Assembly: GCF_030817055.1 (NCBI RefSeq)
Contig: NZ_JAUSYV010000001.1
Location: 3,434,001-3,498,000 of the forward strand
From: Bacillus sp. V2I10
GTDB lineage: Bacteria; Bacillota; Bacilli; Bacillales; Bacillaceae
Direction: 5' to 3'
Length of the DNA: 64,000 nucleotides
Position numbers and translations under genes: made by a program. Position 1 is the first letter of the stretch. Each line of letters opens with the position of its first letter. Of the stretch, positions 41,765 through 48,490 are shown piece by piece. The notes below the pieces were generated by a model. That model was not told where the DNA came from. It was given only the letters and a program-made list of their open reading frames with translations, and made no database searches.

Positions 41765-41989
41765 CTATTCTAATTCAAGTGTTACATTTTTCTGCGGTGC
41801 AAAAGTTGAAATCGCATGCTTATAGATAAGCTGCTGCTTTCCTTCTGTTTCTAAAAGAACCGTAAAGTTATCAAACCCTTTGACAAGCCCTCTTAATTGA
41901 AAGCCATTTAGTAAGAATACTGTTACAAAGGTACCGTCTCTACGGATGGAATTTAAAACTTGGTCTTGAATATTTACTGTTGTTTTCAT
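41765..41989 (-). CDS. hfq: RNA chaperone Hfq
   Basis: The 74-residue Sm-like protein forms a hexameric ring that binds small RNAs and A-rich RNA. Sm1 contains VTVFLLNGFQLRGLVKGFDN, and Sm2 the motif IYKHAIST. AGAGGAGGACGAAAC lies before the ATG. It follows miaA by 27 bp on the same strand, as in other Bacillus. Confidence 0.97.
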   Translation of the reverse strand: MKTTVNIQDQVLNSIRRDGTFVTVFLLNGFQLRGLVKGFDNFTVLLETEGKQQLIYKHAISTFAPQKNVTLELE

Positions 41990-42016
41990 GTTTCGTCCTC
42001 CTCTTTTCTCTATGTG

Positions 42017-42967
42017 TTATGTATTCGCGCTTAAATTAAGCTTTCCTGCTATATATGTAAAAATTTCATTGAACCTCAAATCCATATCAAATGGCTTGCT
42101 CATATCAAACCATTCCACATCCATTTTGTTGCGGAACCAAGTAAGCTGGCGCTTAGCATATCTCCGGGAATTTTGTTTAAGCTGCTCTTTTGCGTCTTCA
42201 AGGGAAACAGCGCCGTCAAAATAAGCGTATAATTCTTTATAGCCTATTGCCTGTATGGATTGACAATCTCTCAGCCCCATTTCATAAAGGCCTTTCACTT
42301 CTTGAAACAGGCCTTGATCCATCATCAGGTCTACTCTTAAATTAATTCTCTCATAGAGCTGTTCTCTCTCCATTGTAAGTCCTATAATGACAACATCATA
42401 CAGCAGAACCTTATCTTGTTCTGCGAGAAAATCGGTCATTGTTTTTCCCGTACAATGAAAAATTTCAAGTGCTCTAATGACACGCCTGACATTATTAGGG
42501 TGAATTCTCTCAGCAGAAACAGGATCAATCAAAGCAAGCTTTCTATGAATCGTTTCATTTCCCGCTGAACAGGCCTCAGATTCAAGCTGTTTCCTAAAAT
42601 CCGGGTCAGAAGCAGCATCTGTGAATTGATAATCATAAATAACAGATTGTATATATAATCCTGTGCCGCCAACGATGATAGGGAGTTTTTTCTTTGCATG
42701 AATTTCCGTAATTAATGGACGTGCAATCTCCTGAAATTCAGCTGAAGAAAAATCTTCTTCAGGATTTTTTATATCAATGAGATGGTGGACAATTCCATCC
42801 ATTTCATCAGGCTTTACTTTTGCAGTGCCTATATCCATCCCGCGGTAGACCTGCATACTGTCTCCGCTGATAATTTCTCCGTTTAGCTTCTTTGCGAGCT
42901 GAATGCTCAAATTCGTTTTGCCAACAGCTGTCGGTCCTATAATTACGACCAGCTTCTCTTTCTTCAA
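42017..42967 (-). CDS. miaA: tRNA dimethylallyltransferase
   Basis: MiaA adds a dimethylallyl group to A37 of tRNAs that read UNN codons, the substrate later modified by MiaB in this same window. The 316 residues show IIGPTAVGKTNLSIQLA (P-loop), GEIISGDSMQVYRGMDIGT, VGGTGLYIQSV and the C-terminal RRYAKRQLTWFRN. The start is a TTG (KKEKLVV..) behind GAGTGG. It is in a unit with hfq. Confidence 0.97.
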   Translation of the reverse strand: MKKEKLVVIIGPTAVGKTNLSIQLAKKLNGEIISGDSMQVYRGMDIGTAKVKPDEMDGIVHHLIDIKNPEEDFSSAEFQEIARPLITEIHAKKKLPIIVGGTGLYIQSVIYDYQFTDAASDPDFRKQLESEACSAGNETIHRKLALIDPVSAERIHPNNVRRVIRALEIFHCTGKTMTDFLAEQDKVLLYDVVIIGLTMEREQLYERINLRVDLMMDQGLFQEVKGLYEMGLRDCQSIQAIGYKELYAYFDGAVSLEDAKEQLKQNSRRYAKRQLTWFRNKMDVEWFDMSKPFDMDLRFNEIFTYIAGKLNLSANT

Positions 42968-43079
42968 CTTGCAACCACTCTTTCATTCCTAATAGTCCGC
43001 TATTCAACATCTTATCACTTTAAATCAGTGAATACCAGTTTATTATTTCCAGTTTTCGGTTCAGCCAAACGGCAGAGTA

Positions 43080-43457
43080 TCAATAACCGATAGGTCCGCT
43101 CGTTCGGCCGCTAAATAAATGGTAATGAACATGCTTTTGCTGTGGAGAATAAACCACTCCTCCAAACTCCGGAGGCTCTGCTTCTGTATAGTTCCGGTAA
43201 GATTTCCCGAAGAATAAGTGATAGTGAGACCCATCAAGCATTGGTATAGCAGGTCCTGTTTGAACGTAAAACCGGTGATAATGCTGATTTTCAAACGTTG
43301 TTAACCCTTCAACATAATGAAAATGACCATCATATGAATTCCCGTTCAGCGGTTTAGAAAACCCGAGTAAATAATGATAGTGATTTTCCTTCTCTTCAGT
43401 GACTCCCTGAAAAAAATGAGCATGCGGAACTGGAAGCTGCTCCCGGTAACAGTCCAT
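43080..43457 (-). CDS. ymaF: YmaF-family protein
   Basis: The 125-residue protein is very rich in paired histidines arranged in four to five repeats (HAHFFQGVT, HYHYLLG, GHFHYVEG, HYHRFYVQTGP, HYHLFFG, HVHYHLFSG). YmaF has no known function. The H-x-H repeat suggests metal binding or a spore-coat-like role, but that is inference. AAAAGGAGTGTTTTCTA sets the start. The location beside miaA is the same as in B. subtilis. Confidence 0.9.
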   Translation of the reverse strand: MDCYREQLPVPHAHFFQGVTEEKENHYHYLLGFSKPLNGNSYDGHFHYVEGLTTFENQHYHRFYVQTGPAIPMLDGSHYHLFFGKSYRNYTEAEPPEFGGVVYSPQQKHVHYHLFSGRTSGPIGY

Positions 43458-43634
43458 TAGAAAACACTCCTTTTCTCTTTCTCCTTCAGACTATGAAAAG
43501 ATAAGGAATTAGGCGCATGAATCAGGAAAATAATTTCATCTGTCTAGGACAGAAAGGTCAATTCTTATTTTTCAGTTTTATTCAGCTGTGTGGGGGAATT
43601 CAATAAGTAAATGATTTTTAGGGGGGCCTTTTTC

Positions 43635-44114
43635 ATGTTTCAGTTAGAAGATATGATTACATTTTTTTGGGCTTTCTTTTTCGTGCTGCCGATTGTAGCA
43701 TTTATTCATCAGCTGGGACACTTTTTCTTCGTGTGGATGTTTGGAGGCAAAGCAGTATTTATTTTGGGCAGAGGAAAACTCTTGTTCAGAATAGGAAAAC
43801 TTGAAGTAAACCAATACTACTTCTTAGATTCATTTTGCCAATATGAAAATTTGAAGTGGGATAATCGCTACACACACGCATTTGTATATGCCGGCGGCTC
43901 TCTGTTTAATCTTTCAGCCATTTTGATCGTTAATACAATGATCCACACCGATATTCTTGAACCTCATATTTTTTTCTATCAGTTTGTTTATTTTTCCGTT
44001 TACTTTGTTTTCTTTTCTTTGCTTCCTTTTAAATATTCAGAAACTCACTCATCTGACGGGCGATCTATATATGATGTGATTAGATATGGCAAAAGCTGCA
44101 GTCAGCTTGATTAG
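43635..44114 (+). CDS. M50-like membrane protein with altered zinc motif
   Basis: From the ATG at 43635 (AGGGGGGCCTTTTTC upstream) it has 159 residues and about four membrane helices. The first helix region contains FIHQLGHFFFVWMFGG, the place of the HExxH motif of site-2 proteases, but with Gln for the catalytic Glu. A later SETHSSDGRSIYDVI recalls the second metal-binding NPDG-like site. It may be a non-catalytic relative of S2P-type proteases. No partner gene is adjacent. Confidence 0.6.
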   Translation: MFQLEDMITFFWAFFFVLPIVAFIHQLGHFFFVWMFGGKAVFILGRGKLLFRIGKLEVNQYYFLDSFCQYENLKWDNRYTHAFVYAGGSLFNLSAILIVNTMIHTDILEPHIFFYQFVYFSVYFVFFSLLPFKYSETHSSDGRSIYDVIRYGKSCSQLD

Positions 44115-44123
44115 AAATAGATA

Positions 44124-44150
44124 AAAAGGAAAGCAGCCGGCTTTCCTTTT
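44124..44150. terminator. Terminator after the M50-like gene
   Basis: AAAAGGAAAGC and GCTTTCCTTTT form an 11-bp stem around AGCCG, followed by TT and preceded by A residues. It ends the plus-strand gene at 44114, just before the left mutL-end copy. Confidence 0.85.
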
Positions 44151-44194
44151 TTACATGATGCGCTTAAACATCTTTTCCATCTCATACGTCGAAT
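44151..44194 (-). other. Left attachment-like site: copy of the mutL 3' end
   Basis: Forty of 44 bases match 46636-46679, the last 14 codons of mutL. Translated on the minus strand it reads STYEMEKMFKRIM and a stop, against STYEMEKMFKRVM in mutL. The differences are synonymous or conservative, as expected for a mutL end that came from another strain. Confidence 0.8.
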
Positions 44195-44289
44195 TATTTT
44201 AACTTACCCATTAGTTTAACAACTAAGCAAAAAGAAGCTTGTCCTACTATACATATTTTACCACGACTGAAATGATACTTCATTGCCTT

Positions 44290-44380
44290 CTTCAACTAAA
44301 CTGTCTCGTTAGCTCAATAAAAAAAAGCTGCCTTCACGACAGCCTGGATCTTCAACTCTTGCACCCGTTGGAATAACTAT
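44290..44380 (+). repeat. Dispersed modular repeat copy
   Basis: CTTCTTCAACTAAACTGTC, TCGTTAGCTCAATAAAAA, hairpin GCTGCC/GACAGC, GGATCTTCAACTCTTGCACC and CGTTGGAATAACT. A related copy lies at 45122-45215. Confidence 0.7.
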
Positions 44381-44401
44381 TTTTGAAAACTATCGACTTA
44401 T

Positions 44402-45016
44402 TTATTCTTGAGTTTGAAAAGCTAACTTTAAACCTAAACCTATATAGACTAAACCTGCAACTTTCCCAATCCAATTTGAACTCTGGTTCGTTTTAGCTAA
44501 GAACTTTCCACCTATTATACTCGTTAGGAATGCTATGAAAGTGGTATAAATTATGCTCATCAGTACAAATGTTAACCCAAGCATTAAAAGCTGAATTGTT
44601 ACTGGATAGCCATCGCTTCGGACGAACTGTGGTAAGAAAGCTAAGAAAAAAAGTGCAGTCTTTGGGTTTAGTAATTCAATCAACAGAGCCTGACGAAAAG
44701 TTAAGTTAGGATTCACCTTTTCTACAGCAGGTTTCGCAACCTTTTTAGTTTTATTAATCAAAGCACTTATTCCTAAATAAACTAAGTATGCTGCACCTAT
44801 ATATTTAACTGCTTCAAAAGCAAAGTCAGATGTCATTAAAATAGCAGAAAGCCCAAGAACCGCCGCAAAAGTATGGATTAAATCACCAAAGGCAATACCT
44901 AAACCTGTTACAATTCCATTTTTCTTTCCACCTTTAATAGTTTGAGATATTGTTACAATAACAGCAGGACCTGGGATTAAAAATAACATTAGAACTACTA
45001 AAATATAAGTCATCAT
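44402..45016 (-). CDS. LysE/RhtB-family amino-acid exporter
   Basis: The 204-residue inner-membrane protein has about six helices. It carries the family signature near the N-terminus (LIPGPAVIVTISQTIKGGKK and NGIVTGLGIAFGDLIHTFAA) and NPKTALFFLAFLPQFV in the middle. Such proteins export amino acids or their derivatives by proton exchange. The substrate is not deducible. AAAGGAATGATGAAGA lies upstream. It is cargo of the mutL-end element. Confidence 0.9.
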   Translation of the reverse strand: MMTYILVVLMLFLIPGPAVIVTISQTIKGGKKNGIVTGLGIAFGDLIHTFAAVLGLSAILMTSDFAFEAVKYIGAAYLVYLGISALINKTKKVAKPAVEKVNPNLTFRQALLIELLNPKTALFFLAFLPQFVRSDGYPVTIQLLMLGLTFVLMSIIYTTFIAFLTSIIGGKFLAKTNQSSNWIGKVAGLVYIGLGLKLAFQTQE

Positions 45017-45121
45017 TCTTCATCATTCCTTTCCTTTAAATAATACAAGTGGTTTTTTACAAAAAATTCTTTATACCATTTTAAACATTTTATCACAGTA
45101 AATTAAAATGTTATTTAAGTA

Positions 45122-45215
45122 AATTGCTTCGTTAGTTAAATAAAAAAGAGCTGCCATAGCAACTCGAATGGTATTCAACTCACGCACCCGTTTGCTTAAG
45201 AAGAAGTTCTTACTG
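45122..45215 (+). repeat. Dispersed modular repeat copy
   Basis: GCTTCGTTAGTTAAATAAAA, a hairpin GAGCTGCC...GCAACTC, GGTATTCAACTCACGCACCC and GTTTGCTTAAGAAGAA. It is most similar to the copy at 44290-44380. Confidence 0.65.
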
Positions 45216-45301
45216 TCAGGTAATACATTTACATTAATTTCGATACTTAATCATAATATGGAGATAGGGGTTCCAATTTTCTATAAAAAGGAGATGTTTT
45301 T

Positions 45302-45781
45302 TTGCAGCCTTACTATTTTTATCGAGTTAACAACTGGGGACATATTTTAAATTTGTTACAACAAAGTTTATATGCTGAAGAAATGGTATGTGCTATGAGC
45401 TCTGAACTTTTCCATATACCAAAAACCAAAAATTTAAAAGGAAATCGCGAGATGCATAATCATCTAGTGCCTGCTTCCTATCATCGCGTTACAGCAGTAG
45501 GTTCATCCCAGAGACTGGTAAATGGTGAGCAACAGCAATCCATTGTAGAAACACTGGCGGCTTGTATAAAAAATGCTGAAAATCAAGATAAAAATGTACG
45601 TGAAGGATTAATAACAATGGAGGAAAATGCAAGTCCTGAGTTTAAAACGTTTATTAAAGTGATTATCAAGTGGCAAGAACAAGCAGAATCCTATTTAAAT
45701 CAAGCAAAAGAATCTTTGCGAACTATGGGAGTTTCGGTTCCTGCTGAAAGTGAACAGCAGAGTGGAGATTACAATTATTAA
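45302..45781 (+). CDS. Hypothetical helical protein
   Basis: A TTG start with AAAGGAGATG upstream opens 159 residues: MQPYYFYRVNNWGHILNLLQ, YHRVTAVGSSQRLVNGEQQQ, and a helical C-terminal half with VIIKWQEQAESYLNQAKESL. It looks like a ferritin-like or spore-coat-like four-helix protein, but no family is recognised with confidence and no metal-ligand pattern is clear. It is cargo of the mutL-end element. Confidence 0.6.
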   Translation: MQPYYFYRVNNWGHILNLLQQSLYAEEMVCAMSSELFHIPKTKNLKGNREMHNHLVPASYHRVTAVGSSQRLVNGEQQQSIVETLAACIKNAENQDKNVREGLITMEENASPEFKTFIKVIIKWQEQAESYLNQAKESLRTMGVSVPAESEQQSGDYNY

Positions 45782-46000
45782 TATTATCAGGCTGGTTCTA
45801 GCAGCAAATTCAAAATTTCTGATATGTATTTGAACATAAATTTCCAATTATACAGAAACGTTCCTCAACAATCTGACCCGATTGTTGAACAAGGTAAAGC
45901 GATGCCTCATAAAAACTCGCACTACATTAATTTTAAAATAAAGCCCATCGCTAAAGGGGGCTCGTATGGGCGCCTTGCAGGGGGCTGGTGAGACAAAAAG

Positions 46001-46177
46001 AGCCCGATGTATAGTATTTTAGGAATCTATTTTCACATGGGGATTGCAGGAATATGGATCGCCATCGCATTAGATATCCACATACGTGCGATATTCCTAA
46101 CTTGGAGATATAGAACCTTAATTAGACGCTTGATTAAAAAAGACATTGAAGAGCAGGGTTATTGGATTTCAAAGTGA
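46001..46177 (+). pseudogene. MATE-family efflux transporter, C-terminal relic
   Basis: The plus strand reads SPMYSILGIYFHMGIAGIWI followed by AIALDIHIRAIFLTWRYRTL and IRRLIKKDIEEQGYWISK, then TGA. HMGIAGIWIAIALDxxIR is the last-helix motif of MATE multidrug/Na+ antiporters (family length about 450). Everything before is missing, and no start is present. Confidence 0.75.
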
Positions 46178-46204
46178 AAAAATTTTGAGCTGTAAATAAA
46201 ATAA

Positions 46205-46232
46205 TACCCCTCTCAATTAAGAGAAGGGCTTT
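46205..46232 (-). terminator. Terminator of the unnamed relic
   Basis: CCCCTCTC and GAGAAGGG pair imperfectly around AATTAA, followed on the minus strand by a T-rich stretch. It directly follows the stop at 46236. Confidence 0.5.
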
Positions 46233-46235
46233 TGG

Positions 46236-46340
46236 TTACTTCTTGATTATTTCATAATGCCTTCCGCGGGAATTAAACCAACCAGATAACGCGCGTGGAT
46301 TCTCACCACCTGTTGTGAATTGAGCAGAGTTACTTCACCT
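46236..46340 (-). pseudogene. Unnamed gene, C-terminal relic
   Basis: The minus strand reads SNSAQFTTGGENPRALSGWF followed by NSRGRHYEIIKK and a stop. The sequence is clearly protein-like and is followed by its own terminator, but only about 32 codons survive and I cannot name the family. Confidence 0.4.
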
Positions 46341-46365
46341 AATGGAAAAGAGCTAGGTCCATTTG

Positions 46366-46590
46366 GCATAAAAAAAGTTATCGATAACATTTTAGAAAAA
46401 ACAAATCTGCACCACATATCCTCTCATAGATTAAGACATACACATGCCATAATGCTTTTGGTGCAGATATTAAATTTGTCAGTGACAGATTAGGTCACAG
46501 CACAGTAAATATGACAGCCGATGTTTTTGTTCATATTACAAAGAAATAGAAGAAAACGTTAATAAGTTTGAAAAGTATTTAACTAACTAG
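46366..46590 (+). pseudogene. Tyrosine integrase, C-terminal relic
   Basis: Frame 1 reads KKVIDNILEKTNLHHISSHR then LRHTHAIMLL, the HxLRHTH active-site motif. After a shift it reads GADIKFVSDRLGHSTVNMTA followed by DVFVHITKK and TAG. The catalytic Tyr of DVYxHI is replaced by Phe (TTT), and the frame is broken at least once. The N-terminal two thirds are gone. It lies 46 bp from the mutL end that forms the right attachment-like site. Confidence 0.8.
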
Positions 46591-46635
46591 GTGGGCAAAT
46601 AGTGGACAAAGCCTTACTTCCCTCGTTAAAACCCT

Positions 46636-48474
46636 CTACATAACGCGCTTAAACATCTTTTCCATTTCATACGTCGAATAATGAATAATAATCGGTCTTC
46701 CGTGAGGACATGTAAAAGGATCTGTTGTTTTCCTCAGCGTTTCAAGCAAAGCAAACATTTCATCATTGCGAAGATGATGATTTGCTTTTATAGCAGCCTT
46801 GCAGCTCATCATAATCGCAGCTTCTTCACGGAGCTTTTTAATATCTGCCTGTTTATGATCGAGCACTTCCTGGATAATTTCTTCAATTAACTCCCGTTCG
46901 TCTCCGCGCGGAAACCATTGAGGGTGAGACCGCACGATAAAACTATTTCCCCCAAAAGGCTCAAGGAAGATTCCGACTTCAGCCAATGCCTGCATTTTCT
47001 CATTGATGATCAGAGCTTCATCTGCTGAATAGTGGATGGTAATCGGGACTAGGAGCTCTTGAACTTCCGTAGCAACTTGTCCTACTTTTTCTTTAAAGTA
47101 TTCATAATTGATTCTCTCCTGAGCAGCGTGCTGATCGATAATGTATAATCCGGTCTCATTTTGAGCGAGTATATACGTTCCGTGCATTTGGCCTATTGGA
47201 TAAAGAACTGGCACTCTCGGTTCAGATTCTGTCGCTAACAGTTCTTCATGATCATCTGCTGGCTGTTCATCATAAATTTCAAGTTCCTCCTCAATAACTG
47301 AAGAACTTTGTTCGATGATTTTTTCTTCTGGTTCTGGAGCTTCAGCCGCTTCAATCTCTGGCTTTTCCATTATTTGCGGAAGAGATGTTGCTGATAATGG
47401 TTTTTTCTCGGCATGACTGAACGTAAATGTCTGCTGTTCATCATAGCTTTTTTCTTTCCGCTTTGGCAAAATGGCTTCAGGAATCAGCTTTTGATGCGAA
47501 AATGCGTCTTTAATGCCTGAAGTAATCAGTTCATTTAATTCAGCCTCTTTGCTTAGCCGGACTTCCATTTTGGCAGGGTGAACGTTTACGTCGACTAAAA
47601 TAGGATCCATATTAATTTCCAGGAAGACAATTGGAAACCGGCCGATCGGAAGCAGGGTATGATAGCCTTGCTGAATGGCTTTTACAAGCGGATAGTTTTT
47701 AATAAATCTGCCATTTACAATTGTTGAAATATAGTTTCTGGACGCTCTGGTGATTTCAGGAAGAGACATATAGCCTTTTACTTCAAAATCAAGAGACTGT
47801 AAGTTAATAGGGATCATTTTTTTTGCAATGCCAAGTCCATAAATACCCGCTATGACTTGGCGCACATCGCCGTTCCCGCTCGTATGCAGCATTTGCTTTC
47901 CGTTATGAGTCAGCTTGAAAGAAATAGATGGATTGGACAATGCCAGGCGATTGACAACATCTGTAATGTTGCCAAGCTCGGTATGAACTGTTTTGACGTA
48001 TTTTAAACGGGCTGGTGTGTTGAAAAATAAATTCGTAACAGTAAGGTCGCTGCCTTTTCTGCTTGAAGCAGCTTCATGAATATCTACCTTTCCACCTGAA
48101 AGCACCATTCTCGTGCCTGCACCAGACCCTGTGCTTGTTTTTAATTCAACATGTGAAACCGATGCGATACTTGGCAGGGCCTCTCCCCTGAAGCCAAGAG
48201 TCCGGATCCGGAAAAGATCGTTTTCATCTTTGATTTTGCTTGTGGCATGCCTGTGAAAAGCATTCAGACAATCATCAGGCAGAATGCCGTCTCCATTGTC
48301 AATGATGCGGATTTTGCTTAAACCCGCTTCTTCTATATGAATTTCTATGACAGTGCTGCCGGCGTCTATACTATTTTCCGTTAACTCTTTTACAACAGAA
48401 GCCGGACGTTCGACAACTTCTCCTGCAGCTATCTTATTTGATAGTGAATCGTCAAGGCGAATAATTTTCCCCAT
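46636..48474 (-). CDS. mutL: DNA mismatch repair protein MutL
   Basis: MutL links MutS mismatch recognition to strand incision. The 612 residues include the GHKL ATPase motifs (IAAGEVVERPASVVKELTEN, RIIDNGDGI, RTLGFRGEALPSI, GSDLTVTNLFFNTPARLKY). After an acidic linker comes the C-terminal endonuclease domain with QHAAQERINYEYFKEK and SCKAAIKANHHL and the C-terminal CPHGRPIII. The ATG at 48474 is chosen because AAGAGGTGAACAGC stands 6 bases away; a GTG at 48483 is less likely. Its last 14 codons are duplicated at 44151-44194. It follows mutS by 17 bp. Confidence 0.97.
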   Translation of the reverse strand: MGKIIRLDDSLSNKIAAGEVVERPASVVKELTENSIDAGSTVIEIHIEEAGLSKIRIIDNGDGILPDDCLNAFHRHATSKIKDENDLFRIRTLGFRGEALPSIASVSHVELKTSTGSGAGTRMVLSGGKVDIHEAASSRKGSDLTVTNLFFNTPARLKYVKTVHTELGNITDVVNRLALSNPSISFKLTHNGKQMLHTSGNGDVRQVIAGIYGLGIAKKMIPINLQSLDFEVKGYMSLPEITRASRNYISTIVNGRFIKNYPLVKAIQQGYHTLLPIGRFPIVFLEINMDPILVDVNVHPAKMEVRLSKEAELNELITSGIKDAFSHQKLIPEAILPKRKEKSYDEQQTFTFSHAEKKPLSATSLPQIMEKPEIEAAEAPEPEEKIIEQSSSVIEEELEIYDEQPADDHEELLATESEPRVPVLYPIGQMHGTYILAQNETGLYIIDQHAAQERINYEYFKEKVGQVATEVQELLVPITIHYSADEALIINEKMQALAEVGIFLEPFGGNSFIVRSHPQWFPRGDERELIEEIIQEVLDHKQADIKKLREEAAIMMSCKAAIKANHHLRNDEMFALLETLRKTTDPFTCPHGRPIIIHYSTYEMEKMFKRVM

Positions 48475-48490
48475 GCTGTTCACCTCTTCA

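Larger units (their letters stand above)
44195..46635. mobile_element. Decayed integrative element at the mutL 3' end
   Basis: The 2.4 kb segment between the two 44-bp mutL-end copies holds a LysE-family exporter, an unnamed 159-residue protein, relics of a MATE transporter and of an unnamed gene, several dispersed repeats and, directly beside the right copy, the remains of a tyrosine integrase. An integrase next to a duplicated gene end is the usual layout of a site-specific island. Most cargo is lost. Confidence 0.7.
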
